From Apostichopus japonicus (taxonomy: Eukaryota; Echinodermata; Holothuroidea; Aspidochirotida; Stichopodidae), in NCBI RefSeq assembly GCF_037975245.1, contig NC_092576.1, positions 34,202,611 through 34,266,610 on the forward strand: a DNA stretch of 64,000 bases, given 5' to 3'. Shown piece by piece: positions 49,348 to 63,950 of the stretch (its first letter is position 1; every line of letters starts with the position of its first letter). Under the pieces are notes generated by a model, which did no database searches, was not told where the DNA came from, and saw only the letters and a program-made list of their open reading frames with translations. The position numbers were made by a program, and so were the translations under genes.

Positions 49348-50087
49348 GGGAATTACTATTCTAAGCGGAGCGCCAACGTTAGTTGGCGCGCAGCGTATAA
49401 GATTTTTTTTTTTGTGATAACCCCCAGATCACCGGAAATAGCACTTCCGGGGCTTCAAAATGTTCAACAAGATCTACACTTTGCCTGAGAACCAAGTATT
49501 TCCCAAAATTTTACCCATATTTACCCATCCATTACCTTTCTGGAGTTAGTCACCAGTCACACATCTTGCTCGACCTCATCGCATCACCTGTGGATCATTG
49601 ACTTTTTTGTGATTCTACGTCGCGGCCCACGATACCCGTCAGTCCCACTTTTCAAGGTTTTAACTCAATATTTGTTCAGAATTTGAAACTTTACATTTCT
49701 CGTAAATAAATTCTTCAAAACATACCCATACTATTCTAAGCGGAACGTCACCATCGGTTGGCCCGCAGCGCACAAGAACAATTTTGGGGTTTTGATAACC
49801 CCCCAGATCACCGGAAATGGCACTTCTCGGGCTTGAAAATGTCCAACCAGATCTATATTTGTTCTTCAGAAACAAGTATTTCCCAACAGTTCCCCCCTCC
49901 ATCCATAACCCTTTTGAAGATTGTCACCAGTCACACATCATACTCGACCCCAACGCATCGAATCTCATGTGGATCATTGCTTTTGTATAATAATACAATA
50001 CCCGTCAGCCCCACTTCCCAAGGTTTTTAACCCATTATTTGTTCAGAATTCGAAACTTCACATTTCTTGTAAATAAATACGCCAGAA
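49348..50087. repeat. Tandem duplication, ~383 bp unit, two copies
   Basis: TACTATTCTAAGCGGA starts at 49348 and again at 49731. Both units continue with CCAGATCACCGGAAAT, GTCACCAGTCACACATC, ATACCCGTCAG and ATTTGTTCAGAATT. The first unit contains the hairpin GCGCCAAC-gtta-GTTGGCGC. No frame is preserved, and the nature of the repeat is unknown. Confidence 0.85.
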
Positions 50088-50089
50088 TT

Positions 50090-52660
50090 TTATCCACAGA
50101 CAACCAATAAAGAAAAAAACCTACTTCAACCCCTAACAGACCCGTCAAAATTGCACGAGTAGAGGGAAGTGTGTTAAGGAATGTTGGTCAGGGAATTTTT
50201 TGAAAATTCCGACACAGTTAATTTATTGGTCTACAAATATTAAAACCTCTTTTAACGGCTACTATAAAACTTCGTTGGAGGACATGAAAAAAAAACTAAT
50301 ATTTCCGAAACCGAAAACTATACACAAATACAGTTTAGAGGCTGCTCATGCTGCAACGCCATATTCATGCTCACTGATATAATGTGATATCTGCTGTTTG
50401 CTTTACAAATTCGAATATTTGAAATGAGACTGAAATAAATAACTTTTATCTGTTTATTGTGCAATGCCACACTTTCATTTCAAAAGACGCACAGTTTCAA
50501 GTTCATTACACACTGAAGGCTTAAATTCTCTATCTGCCTTCAGCTTAGGGAAAATCTTGGGATTTTCACCCCTAGATATCGCTATCGATATTACTAGATA
50601 TCCACACACTACAGTGTCTTTGGGATTTCTTCGGATTTTTCGGAGCCTGGTCTTGGTAAATTGCAAAATCGTGAGTGTTCACACTCCATGTAGGTCAGTG
50701 CACGACGTCACTAATATACAACCCGATCACTTATTATCGATGAAGTGGTGTGTTGACGGATTTTGTCAAGGTCTTGGTACTACGGGCGAAGGTAATTAAT
50801 TCAGTTTCGTAAATCATCGGGAAGCGATTAGAAGGATGGGGCGTAGGGTTGTGGGGCGCGCGATTTCATGCAGATAGACCAATCTCAAGAAGTGATGGGT
50901 GCAGCCCCCCCCCTCCCCCATGATACGTCCTTGGATACACTCCATGATATTCAAATGAGATGTGCTCAATTCTCCAATCGCATGCGGAATTTATGTTTAG
51001 ATCCATTGTACAAGCCCTGAAACTAGGTTTGGGTAACAATTAGCATTCAGGTCTGAGTGTATAGCATTTTATCTCTGGATGGCGAGTTGGGTGCATCGAA
51101 TGAAATATGTCTAGTGCAGTTCGCATATTGATCCTGGTCTTATTTCGGAATGCGTAATGTTACTTAACGACTCGGTCGAGTTCGAGACCAGCCACATTTG
51201 CTTTCATATCACAATATTACAATTGTTTAAGGCGTCCACACACACGCGCGTTATTATAGACCATATATAATAATATACATATATTCATTAGTGAGATATG
51301 AAAATGGAAATGTCAAAAGTGGAGTTGTCGGTGTAAAGGGTAGGGTAAGGCGCAAACCCCTCCGAAATCCGAAATTCGTCACTGGCTAAACTGTGTATAT
51401 AATAGGGTTCTGCGCTGTATTTATGTCACTGTTACTCTTTCTCTTCCCGGTGTCTTGGCGTTTATCTTCTTCTCTTTCCTTTTCTCTTTTTCAATTCCCT
51501 TCCTTCCTCTCCCTCCTCCTCTTCACCCCCTCTTTTTCCCTTTTTTATAACTCTTATTTTACTCTCCTTTTTTTCTTACCCGCAGGGCGCGCCCCCAACG
51601 CCCCCTTCTGGATACGCGCCAATATAAGATTTCGCATGGATCGAATCTATTAATTTTAAATGGTTAAAATTCATGCAATGAGAATTTCCAAGACAATTGT
51701 TTATTATATGATTTATATAATTTAAGCTAAATACGTAGAGTTACTTTACTCCTGCTAGCAATAACATTTACATGAATTTTTCAATGGTCTCCAGTGTGTA
51801 TGTTCTAATACAACAATATGATATTCATTTGAAATTGCAAGCTTTTAATTTATAAATATTTGGCGGTATTTGTCAGTATTATTTGGTTTGCAATTATCAA
51901 TAGTAAAACAACATGAATTTCGTGCTATCTATCGCAGACAAGATATTTGCGATGATTTATAACATTAAGGAATTGTAACTTGTATAAGACTCCTATTGAA
52001 CCATTCTCACGAAGGAAACTATAAATTAGAAGTCAGTATAATATTTAGAGCAATGTATAAAGGGAGATATTATCGTAAAAACGAATTGTAGAATACTTAA
52101 CCGGAAAAATGAATCTAATACTTAGCTATTAATATTAATTTATTTTCATTCGCAAAATTGAGCTCCTCTCAAAAGAAAATATTAGCTAGAAACCTTAGCA
52201 AATGTGGCTTCCTATTTGCAGTCATTTCCCCATGGACACTCTGGTTGTCTCCAAAGCGGCACAAGTCAGCAGTCATCAGAGAATAGTGCTGCAGTTTAGT
52301 CGCATGCTACCTCTTAATCTTTGTATGGATTTCTTATTAATTCGAACAACCTCCGATATCTTTTAGCGGAAATACGAATTTAGCCGTTGAATAATATATT
52401 TAATTAACATAACCGTTACCGAAGAAATAGTTGTAATGTATATTTATATCTTTTAGATTTGTTTATTAGTAGATATCATACAAATGTAGTCAGTATGCTG
52501 TTGAATGGCATCCTGTAATCAGGCTAGGTTTAGCTAGTTTTAAAACAGTTATTTGACCCAGTTCGTTTATTTAATGGTGGTAGTGGTAAGGTCAGGGTGC
52601 GAGGCGTCCGAACTTCTCTGATGTTTTTTATAACGATTTAATTATGGACTTCTAAGTTAA
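50090..52660. other. Spacer without recognised features
   Basis: I see no gene, RNA or classified element. There are low-complexity pyrimidine tracts near 51430-51580 and a C run near 50906. The open frame at 50464-50799 has no recognisable motif. Confidence 0.5.
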
Positions 52661-52699
52661 AACTTCTTTTTCTGAAATTATAGAACGCACTTAAAATTC

Positions 52700-54213
52700 A
52701 TTTAAAAGAGGAATGGATTACATTACCCAATTTATGCTATACTGAAAGGCAAAATTGGTCACATTTGGCAGACTTATATAAGACCATATTTAAAATCCGG
52801 ATACTGTAAGCAGTAATATAAATCTGTTTAAACACTAACGTAAAGCCAGTACTAAGAGGGCATGTCCTGGGATAAATAGACGTGTGATAACCATATTTAT
52901 TGATGGGTATCGTTATGTGTTGTCTCAGATAATAACATCAGAGATGATTGAAACTGATAACGGAATGAACAATATCGTTACTTAAACACAATTATGTAAG
53001 GGTTCATTAATAATAACATCAGCATGACTTTGTTTTTAAAAATTTAATAAACATAAACACAAGACTGCCGTATAATTCGACTGATCTATTCAATTTCTTT
53101 TTGGATATGCATATTTTACAATGTGTAAATATGTGATGCTCTCTATAACAGCTTTGTATAATTCAAAAAGCTCAAATATTTAAATGACAAATGAGAAATC
53201 GTACATTAGACTAGTGTTATTTGAATGTTAATTGCTCTCAACTAGAGAGGTTAACAAGAAAGGCACAATGGCATAATAAAGTTAAAGTAAAACTATGTAC
53301 ATATCAAGTTGTCTGTTATGGAGTAGAGGTGTAACGTTTAATCATTAACTAAATGATAGAATTCAGGTAGCTTTAATTCCATCGAGTTGCTTTGACTTTT
53401 ACACGAAGTGTAAATACATATTGCAAAACATTATTGAGAAAGACTGATCGAATTTATTACATTGGCAAGTAGGGGTGATCTTTCTGCTTTAAGTAAGTAA
53501 ACCTGAAAATCCATACCTCTACCACTCCTCCAAACTATATGAAACATGAACTTCTTTCATTAATTTAATTACAAAATAGGTCTACTATTTTTCTTCGAAA
53601 AAACATTCCATCCCGCGATGTATATGCAAATATATTGTAAATATGGTACACAGTCATGTTGCATACTTTAACATTTTGCTAACAAAAACAGAGACTTACA
53701 TCATAAATATAATGATTAATCTCAATGATAAACACTGATTGTTGTTCAACAAACGAAAACATAATATGGAACTTTATTTACTTCACACTTAAACTCTCGT
53801 CAATTCTGTCAAATGATAAAATCAGAGTACTCACTTAAGAATTAGTAATTACAAGTATTTTGGTCATAAGGATGTCTATGCTAATTTCAATAATAGTTAT
53901 CTGAAAAATATAATTTAAATTCAATTCAAAATACCACATTAGTTTTACATATAGGTAAATGCTGCAAAGTAAGGGACGTAAAAGTATGTAGACAAACATG
54001 GTTGCATATTTATTGTTTAGTTACCATTAACAATTTACACTATGGAAGGAAAAAAAAACAAATAGAAATTTATAGTATGGAAACACAAAATTAATATAAA
54101 TTGTTTATACAATAATGTTAAAATTTGTCATGATTGAGCGTATCCAAGTCTCTCCGCAGGTTAGCTATTTGCCTTGTTAGATTTACTGCTGGAAGAACAC
54201 AATCCATATCAGA
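52700..54213. other. 3' flank of copy C, inverted homologue of the copy B flank
   Basis: No gene is recognised. It pairs in reverse with about 39612-41100. Similarity ends near 52700, marking the edge of the B/C inverted duplication. Confidence 0.65.
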
Positions 54214-57200
54214 TTAATTTCCAGGCCAAAGTTTCCTTCGAATGATGCGAACCAGGACCAAGACAACCTCACCTGGAGAAATGCAAGATGCAATCTATAT
54301 GTGATATACAAAAACATGAAGAACGTTGAACTGGAAGTTAACTTTTGAATATTTTTTTCTCAAAATGATCCCAACATTCCATCGGCAGTTTGGCGAATGG
54401 TCCAGAGACGTGGGGGGGGGGTCCACAAAATCTGTCGTGAACAATTCATTATCCTTCTTCCTCACACACACATATACACCTTTACTGCGCAGAACATTGG
54501 AACAAGCTAAAAGTCAATGTTCACACATACCTGCTACAGCAAGGACGACTCCAATATCGAGTAATATAAGTAACGTGGAAAGGGTTGCTTGATATTGAAC
54601 GGGCAGATGAACTGCTGCTACCAAGATATTGAGGAATATTGCAGTGAGCGAAAACAGCTGTGAAGGACAAACATTTTATTAAATATTCATACTCGTCTTT
54701 GCTAAAATATTAAGTAACTACTCGTTAAAATACTTCGGAATCGTATCATATTAAAAATTGTTTTACTATTATAACTAGCTTGTATTTAATGTCTACGTCC
54801 AACGAATATTTCCAGAATAACTTTACGATAAGAATGCGAATACGTATGTTCTGTTGTGATATGTTTTAAAATGAGCTAGGAAAAAAACATAATTGTGATG
54901 TATTGTGTATTCTTAACAGTTGCAATTTTACCTGAAGATGTTGTTCAAATCGACTTTCCATAGGAGAGAACTTCACATGAAGAGCCAAGAACAGAACCGA
55001 TGTACCGATGGTGAATAGTTTCGTCAAAGCGTCTTCCCAACCAAGAAGTGTAATGAACATTGTCTGTCCAACCTTCCTACAAAGCTCCAGAATCTCCCAG
55101 AACCAAAATTTTTCCTTGTAATTTTCACAAAGAAAATTCAGGCAGGAGGGAATGTTTTGACGATGCTTCTGACTGGTATAAATAAGGGGGGTTTCTTCGT
55201 TTAAATTTGAGCTGTTACTAAATCGGATATTAGCCTTTTCCGTGGATGGCTTTCGACAATATTTTCGGAGGAGGATCAACAGCAAGAAAGGGAAGGCTAT
55301 TACATACAGAGCGGTGGCAATATAAGCTTCAGCTTGGTATTGAGCAATGCTTCCACAATTAATATCATAGTCAGCTCGAAGTAGTGAAATCGAAATGTTA
55401 CCTTCTTGGTCTACAGGATAGGTGTCGCACGAACCGGGATAGATCTCAAAAATAGCATCACAACTTGGTTGGTATGTTACAAAGAGGACAAGAAGTACGT
55501 AAGTATGTAACTTGGATTTAATATTCTTCAGTCTCGTCATAATTTCTGCACTTTCATCTTTACTAAAAAACTTAAAGTATATTTTGAAAACTAGATATAT
55601 CACAGTGGAAACTACAATAACTGCTATTGGAAGAAGTACGGCAATTTTGAATCGAATGATTGGATCTAGTTTCAACCGGCTATTAAGGCACTGAGGTCGG
55701 AGAGTAATCTTTAATAAGTTGAGGGCGACATAAGAAAATATTTCTCCTACGTAGCGTAGTGGTCCAGACCAACTTACAATGTGGATGCTCTCGTAAAGAT
55801 CTCCAACCACCTGATAAAAACCGAGGAAAATTTTCATACGTGAAGAAAGTTTGTCCACGAACAATCTGCCGTCTGTTTCCCTCGCTTTAGTATTTTGCCA
55901 GATGACTAAGATGATAATCAAAAGGCACAACGAGATGGTTATTATCATCTCAGATATAATAAACCATTTCGATTGACAGGGAAAGCAATACTGCAAAACA
56001 GAGTAATATGCATTTTGACATTTACTGCAAAGCCATCCCGTGTAACCTTTCAGGCAATTGCCATTGATTCTAGACGGTGTATAACTGTAGTTGTTTGCGC
56101 AGTGTTTTGATCTTGGACACCTGAAGGCTCTCGGCATTTTGAAGATATACTTCGTCGTTGATGGATCAAAACTATCATTAAGTGTAAGAAGATTTGTAAC
56201 GAAGCTAGAGTAGAGTGATAAGTTCATACCAGTAAAAGACCAATTCCAATAGTAACCGGGTAACAGACTCGTAAAATCATTAGAACAGTTAAAAGCTTCC
56301 TGTAAGCAATACTTACACCTTCCAAATCGATTGGTGCGAGTATAATTCTGTTTACAGAAACAAGCTCTGAAACCAGCATGTCTAGTACGATCTGTTCCTT
56401 CTGGACACGCTTTACAGTCCGATGCAGAGGAACCATTCCCTTGTAGGACATAGTTACCACTGCTACAATTTTTACACTTCTCGCTTCCAATCTCGTCCTG
56501 ATAAAATCCACCTGTTTGAGAAATCGAATACTGCCTTTTTATAGGTGTGCACACAATTTACAGCTACCTGGAAACTACTTAATATTGTTCTTGAATTCAA
56601 TTAATTAATAATATAATCATCACCATATCATACTATTTATCACCACAATCATCTTCGTCATTATCATTGTCATCTCAATCAATCCTTATTCGAAGCATCT
56701 GTCAAAAACTACTCACCCCTTGGACAGGTCATGCATTCGCCGATACCATTTCCATATCCACCTGGCTTGCAAGGACTACATGTGACATTTGTGGGATTTC
56801 TCAAGCACTGAAACCCTAGCTTTTGGAATAATGGAGTTAGGACACCCATATCTTGTGAAAATGTCACCTTTGGAACAAACTCGTTATAAATGCAGACTCT
56901 AATAATTGAAGAAACAAGAATCATGGAATTTAATATGATTCAAAAGTGTCTGTCATACTATACTGTTGTTCTTCATATATCGATACAACATATAATAACA
57001 CTTGATGTTACATTAAACTGAAACATCGCAAAAGCTATTGCTAAACACATTTTGCACTTTCGACATTACATAAACCACTCACCCGTTTCCAATTCTCGTA
57101 AGACGTGGTAGCTTTTTTAAATTCGCACAATTCAGATACCTGTTCACATAATCAAATGATGAAAGTAATCATCAAACATAGTTCTGAAGAGCGTCTAGTA

Positions 57201-58110
57201 ATACAGTTGCGCAAGTTTATCAAGATCGTTTAAACTGTACGTCAGTATCATCATTGTGACCTTTCTGTACTACAACATCATCAAAATACATTGCGAAAAA
57301 ATGAGCATGAAGTTTCAGTTATATTAAATCAACTATTATTAGCACAACGGAATAACGAAATAATAGTATTCAAGGTACGTTCCTTCCTTGTGTTAACCTA
57401 GTTGAGTGTATTTCGGGCCGTCGCTGTACCCTGTGGGACGTGTCGTAGCAACACAGAGTCACGGTGCCCCAGGTAATGTTAAAACCCGATTTTAAACATT
57501 TGCAACAGAGATCACTTTGTTGATAACTGCTTGGATAAAGGCATCCTAATTACATTTGGGTTTGAACAATCTAGTAATTTTGATGTTTGATTAAAACATA
57601 TTCAAAAGTTGGTAGGCCATGTCTGACGTTCTCTTGCTTCAATCATAGTCAGACGAGTGCAATTCTCTTTTTGTGTAATATATTTTTTATGTATTAATAA
57701 TACTTACATCGTTGCATTGCCAATACCACCAAGAGCTGTCTCGGAGATCTCTTCAATATCGTTATTGTAGATGTGACTGAAATATAACAACGTAATTATA
57801 GGAGAGAATAATAAAGAAAAAGGAAATGACCATATACCGAGAAACAAGAAGTACAAGAAAGCATAATTAGGAAGTGCGCAGCAACTAAATGGCCAGATCA
57901 CAATGCTTTATTGCGACCCTCGTAAAATCATTGCAAGCGAACATATCAGTTGATATCATATCTCTCTGTTAAATGGAACACTATTTTCTAGCCTTCACAC
58001 ATAAGAAACATTTTGTAATAACCAACGGACAAGGGATGTGGAAGAACCTGAATCATGATACGTATTTACTTGATATTAGGCAGTGTTAAAATGTGAAACT
58101 ATGCTTAGTA

Positions 58111-58157
<47 letters not shown>

Positions 58158-61100
58158 TAACAATATTAAGGAATTAAAGAAGAATGCGTTCAAAAGTATT
58201 GATTTACTATTGATTACGTACATGGACTTAACAGTCCCTCCTCCAAAAGAGTCATTTTTCAGATTCGTTAATCTGTTTTGAAATAGAAATCTGCCGTAGG
58301 AAGAAAATGATCGTCGATTGTTATTGGCAATTGAATGATTGAAAATAAATATCCACATTGATTGTTATCGATTATGAGGTATAATGTTGATAAAGTTGCT
58401 GAATTAATTCGATCCTTACTTAGCCTATAGTATTTTGTATCATTGTTAAATAGACAGCTAAAACAAAATTATTATTAATTTTCTACAATTGAATAAAATG
58501 GTATAACATTGAAAAGTTGTTTTCTTTATCATTACGGGACTTTCATTTTCGAAATAATTGTCACATATAGTCATGAAATATATATTTTTTTCACCGAGCA
58601 GTTCAGCGTTATTAATATTGCATGTATAGGTAGCGTACCATCACAAATTGTAAGGCACATTAACCACATGTTTCATTTTAATCCGCCAGCGGCGAGGTAA
58701 ATATACTTTCATAGTATATAAAACAAGACCCATCTGGCTGATATATGAAAATGATGACTATAGAAAGCAGAAACATTTTAGAACGTGATTTTGAAACAGA
58801 GTCAAACGTTGTAATTAATAGGCAGAAAATTGTTATTGATCTGTTTTGAAGAAAACTGGTTAACTCTACGAAACCAGTAAACAACCCAATACATATAGCA
58901 TGAATAGTCGATGCTGACATACATTTTGAATGAACTTTTAACAGTAAAATTACCATCTGTGGGTTTGTGTGTTCTTACCTACAACCACCATGTTCAGTTT
59001 TCAGTGCAAATGAACATTACTCAATGTTTTCAAATCATAAAAAAGCTGCCATGTGATATATTTTATGTCCTTTTAAAGGCTGTAAGTCAGCAAGACATTG
59101 TGCACCCTAAATATTTATGAAATATTATGATTGTACTTACATAAACTGAACACCTGTGTTATTGAAAGTATTTCTATCAACATTCCGAATAAAGTTGTTG
59201 TTAAGGAAGCTTTACAGCGACAGGAAAAAGAAATAATAAAATCAATAATCATGATAAAGTAGACGTAGTGTATTTTTGCTTTAGTTAACTTACCTCCGTA
59301 ATTATGTAATATATTAATGACCTCAGTGCCTTGTATAATTATAAATCAAAAGTTTTACTTGATAGTCAAATAATTGTTGAAATATCTTCTGAACTGCGAA
59401 AAATAGTTACCGAAGACTTTACTAATATCCGTTGTTTAGAACATTTCTTGTTTTACTTCCATTGCTTCAATGCCACTTAAATGAACCCGAAAGTAACACA
59501 ATTCTACGCAATTTCTGTATTTTAGTTAGTCCAAAATTGAATTGAAATTGCAATGCTTCTTAACATTTTGCTTACATTTGATGCAGGGTCTTTAAACCTT
59601 CGAAGGTTGTGTTCTTAAGTTGCGTGAGGTTATTTCTCTGAAGAAGCAAATACTGTATGTTATGTTCCGCTCCAGTTGTTTTCCAAAGCCCGTCTGGAAT
59701 CTCAGTTATCTGGTTATTTGATAGGTCTCTGATAAAGTATGAAAATAAGTAGGATCAAAGCGATCAAGAGTATTATTCCTTTCATGTGTAGCTTGTCACG
59801 TTATATGTTGAACAATTTATAATCATTTGTGAACCGTTAATCATTTGTGAACATTTTGTAACCTTTCTGTAACATCAGTGTAACAGATGTATAACATATT
59901 TAAACCGAGCTTGGGTTATATTTTCATGTTCACCTCTAAAGAACGTACAAACGATTTCACCACAAAACTGACTACCAATATCTTATATAGGAAGAATATT
60001 TTATGGTTAATTGATTTAGGCAAGTAGTCAATCTTTATCCTAAAATACACTCATCTATAGAATAATGTAATTTCAACATTTAGTATCTTGAATTGAATCT
60101 CCTTAATTGTTCAGTTCCTACGTCTTTCTTTTGTTTTCTGGTTGCACATGTTATGTTGATGAGCTACAAGATCTAACATACAGAATATAACTGAAGTTGT
60201 AACTTCCTTACAAGACATGATTGATCTGTAGATCGCTAAAAATATCTGCTGGTAACTCTGTTATTTGATTCCGAGCCAACGAGCTGCAGAGTAAAACAAA
60301 CAACACCAAATAACTCTGCAAAGTTCAACGAATAGACAAATACAGTATGTATCTCTTGTTGAGGAGAAATAGTAATTATGGTAAAAGGAAAATATACGTG
60401 AAGTAAAAGTAAGTATTTGAAAACTTTTTAGGGCTTATAAAGTAGAATACTCCCCGAAATGCAACAAAAAAAATGAAAGAAACTCAGCATAATTACTAAC
60501 CACATATGGAACAACCTACATCCAAATCATCCCGACCTAAATATGCATACCCAAGTTTTTTTTTAACAACCTCTCACCTACACATACCAGCCCAGTTTTC
60601 GGAGTGTACATTTAAAGCGCAATGTATTAATATTTATATAGGCATCTCCTGATTGAAAGTAAATAAGGCTTTGCTTTTAGCAAATTTAGGAGCTTGTTCC
60701 ACAAGTGTTGTTGAATTAACTTTAATGTACTATGAGCGTTGCTGTATTAACTACTGGCCTGAACCTCTTTTGCTGTCATCGTAAATGTCTAATAGAAAAT
60801 GATTTGGCCGATAAACAGACTTTACAGTATTTCATTAACGTTGGTTTTGCTTCGGCGTAATGAATGAAACCAATTGATTTAAATGGGCTTGTTTACTTCT
60901 TCAAAAGCTTTAACTATAGCAAAGCAGTTTGTTCTCAACATAGTAAAAATAACACACCATAAAATACTTCACTCAGTTTTATAATAACCTCAGATCTATA
61001 AGTCATTGTCCACCCACTGTTATCTTCTATCAACATCCCTTTAATTTCTCATGGTAATTGAAAAAGAAAGGAAAAGAACAAATGTCCCAAATTATTTTCG

Positions 61101-63905
61101 TTCGCAACCTGCCAATAGATTCACCAATTAAATATGTGTAAACAAAACTTAAGCTCGTAATGTATGGTAACATTTTCTCATCTTTAAATGTGTATTATGG
61201 CTGACTATTCAGTCGATCGCTCTATGACCAAGGGCCTAGGACAGTTGGGTCCCAAAATGCCACAATAGCATCCTCCTCAAAGCCGATGTATATTTAGATG
61301 CGTACAAGTTTTGTTTAATAATGGTGGTTATTTCCATTAACGTTGTGCCATTGTTCAGTACCGTAAACCCTTTTCTACAATGGCATTGGAAGGATATAAG
61401 GAGGCGAAGACACAGCGTGATTCTGTTGACAAAAACACATAGATGAGATATAGTAAAGGTATCGTACTTACAAAAAATACAGAGATTTTAACCCAGAGAA
61501 CGATTCCTTGGTAAGTGTGTGAATTCTATTGCCGGAAATACTTCTGTAAGAAAAAAATGAAAGGACCAACTTAAATGTGAGGAATAATAGAAAGCGAGTA
61601 CCACAATGATACTGAATTAGGCAAAATCTTGGTTGAAGATATAAGAAGTAATGCGCTTAGAAAATGTTAAATTTTTGTCCATGAAAGGTAAGCACAAGGT
61701 TTTTTTGGGGGGGGGGTGGAGGGGGCGTTTCAGTAATGAAGAATGATACAAAAACTAAATATAGCTTGCATCTGATTCTCCTTGATAGCGGGATGGATAT
61801 ACCTGGTTTCGAGTAATAATAAAAACAATACACATTATTGGACAATAATGTGCCGGTATTCACTTTAATAGGCGTGATACGTACACAGATGATATATCTG
61901 GTGTAGCTCGGAAGAAACCTTGAGGAATCGAAGACAGCTTGTTCCCTACAGCGTGTCTAGACGTGAAACAACAGTGAAATTTAATTAATGTTAATGAGAT
62001 TCTCCTCAAAATAAACATCGCAACCAAGTATTTTCGTTCGAGCATGAATTGTGTGTGAAAGATGGATGTAACGTGGCGGGGTCCCTTTACTTCCATTGTC
62101 AGTTGGGAATAAAACCATTCATTTGGGATCTGTTTAAAGGCAGTCTGGATATACAGGTCAGTTCTCTATGCTAGGACAACCTTTGGCTAGAATATGAAGG
62201 TTGTGGCGATTCACCATTCCTTTAACTATACAAAACAGAAACCGAAAGTATTTATTAGAACAACCATTCTTTTAAATATCAAACTTATAAACATAATTTA
62301 CTGTTATGAAATGCTCCAGACTACTCCATTTAAGGTCTTACCATTCCTTACGTTCCCGTTTCATGCCACTATCTAAATCATTTAAGGAAATTGCCCCCCC
62401 CCCCCCCCGCTCGTATCCTTGAAAATCTGTACACTATACTCTTGTGAAGGTTACTATTAGATCAAATACTTACAAGCTGTATAGGTGAGTACAATTCATA
62501 ATTAAGTTTTCGGGCAGGTACATTAACCTATTAAACGACATATCTCTGTTGGTAAAGCAAACAACGTTGACTAATTATTGATAATAAATTTCAAGGAAGT
62601 GACAGAAACAATTTTATACCCCTTGTATAGGTTGATCTATTAATCCATTGCTTCAGAAGTTCATAATCCTTAAGGTAAGGAAGAGTGTGAAACAATATTT
62701 GGTTGGATTGATAAAGAAGTCGCCTACCTTAACAGTTGTTTTGCTCCTACCGCATGACTTAAATTACACACTGTTACAGCGTTGGTCATGTTGAACTGTT
62801 TTATTAATTGACTAAATACTATTATGAGGTCACTTATCAGTCCAGTGAAGACTATTTGCAAAATATTTAACTTTGAACATAATTCGTTGATCGATATGTT
62901 GTAAAACAAGAATATGACCGTTTTGAATCCCGTTCGTCGTGCATATTAATCAAATATATTATCACGTGACCACACAACGTGTATTTTATTTGAGCAGGTA
63001 GTTTTTTTTCCGTCACTGTATTTGGTAATGATGCAATCATATTGCTAAGTAAAGTATACTAAAGAAGTTGCGCTTTTAACCTGTTCACCTAGAATCGATA
63101 ACAAATATAAAACAAAAATGGAAGAGCGAATGGCTCACTACAGTGTCGTAATCAACTTATAGTGTTTAAGTGTAAACTTTAACCGGGGATACTTACAGAT
63201 GAAGCAAATTCGCATTTTGTTGAAAGATTCCTTTCGGAAGCTTGCTAATGTTGTTGTTAGAAATGTCTCTGTGGCACAAAGCAATGCGATCCACAAAAAC
63301 AAATATAAATAATATAAAAAACAATATCATTTTTTTATGAAGATTCGAAAATGTTTTTAGCTTAAATTATTTGCAGACATTAGTTCCTTTAAAGCAATCC
63401 TCAAACACACAATCACATAAAAATATTTAGTTTCCAAACGCTTTCATTTAATAAGACAATTTCTATGCAGAAAAACGAACCTATTAATGTGTGTTGTATA
63501 GACCACTCAGCAAAGAAGAATATGACTGATATGTAAAATGATAGACAAATAAATTTCCAATGTACAAGTTTGTTATCCAGAATATATGTAATGGAACATT
63601 ATTCAATCAGTTTGTAGAGCACGAGGAGAAGCCACAAAGTTAAAACCCTTAGAGGAATTTGATTTTGTCTTGTTCTTTATATTTCTCAAATGAACGTTTG
63701 GTTCAGAATATAAAATCAACATACTGAAGGTTACGTTACTGTTGTAAATCGTTCAACCCCCCATACAAATGTAACAACCAAGAGAATTGTAGTAAATTGC
63801 TGAAATTTTGTCATTTTTAAGAAGTTTACGTACAACTCGGCCAACAGTTTGTTTGAAGAGAAAGTGTTAACATCAAAACTGCTAATTTGATTCCGAGAAA
63901 CTTTC
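54214..63905 (-). CDS. Copy C: 3' part of an LRR / GCC2-GCC3 receptor gene, 15 exons, 5' end off window
   Basis: Exons in transcription order: 63834-63905, 63197-63268, 62474-62545, 61885-61956, 61472-61543, 60212-60283, 59576-59728, 59141-59209, 58222-58290, 57708-57776, 57083-57139, 56717-56898, 54932-56511, 54531-54657, 54214-54272. All lengths and phases equal those of copy B's last 15 exons, including the 1580 nt membrane exon and the final exon, which ends at KLWPGN. The visible part covers about 10 LRRs, the cap, the cysteine modules and the whole membrane domain. The first seven LRR exons seen in A and B, the N-cap and the signal peptide are expected mostly beyond base 64000. It is tail to tail with copy B. 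No stop or frameshift was seen. Confidence 0.85.
54932..56511 (-). CDS. Copy C large exon: GCC2/GCC3 end plus polytopic membrane domain
   Basis: This is the counterpart of 37072-38651 with the same length (1580 nt) and phase. Cysteine modules CKNCSSGNYV and CKACPEGT open it. The motifs LLRADYDINC and FWFWEILELCRK are kept, and the first membrane segment is WFIISEMIITISLCL. Protein identity to copy B is high by eye, and the changes are scattered and mostly conservative, which suggests both copies are under purifying selection or share recent gene conversion. Confidence 0.84.
58113..58155. repeat. (TA)n microsatellite in an intron of copy C
   Basis: About 21 TA units 67 bp downstream, in the transcribed sense, of the 58222-58290 exon. 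Confidence 0.9.
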
Positions 63906-63950
63906 CTGAGTTAAGATAAAGAAAATAAGAAGAAGTATTAAGCAAAGTGC
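58503..63950. repeat. ~5.5 kb direct duplicate of 1-5640 (copies A and C)
   Basis: From about 58503 the sequence follows that at base 1 in the same orientation through exons and introns, with scattered substitutions and small indels, until about 63950. There A continues AAATAACAAGTATTAAC and C AAATAAGAAGAAGTATT before they part. Confidence 0.9.

Noticed and set aside
50464-50799. 111-residue plus-strand frame
   Set aside because: No domain, splice context or homologue could be seen; left as unassigned spacer.
51393-51653. Plus-strand Phe/Ser/Leu-rich frame
   Set aside because: Pyrimidine-rich low complexity without a recognised motif.
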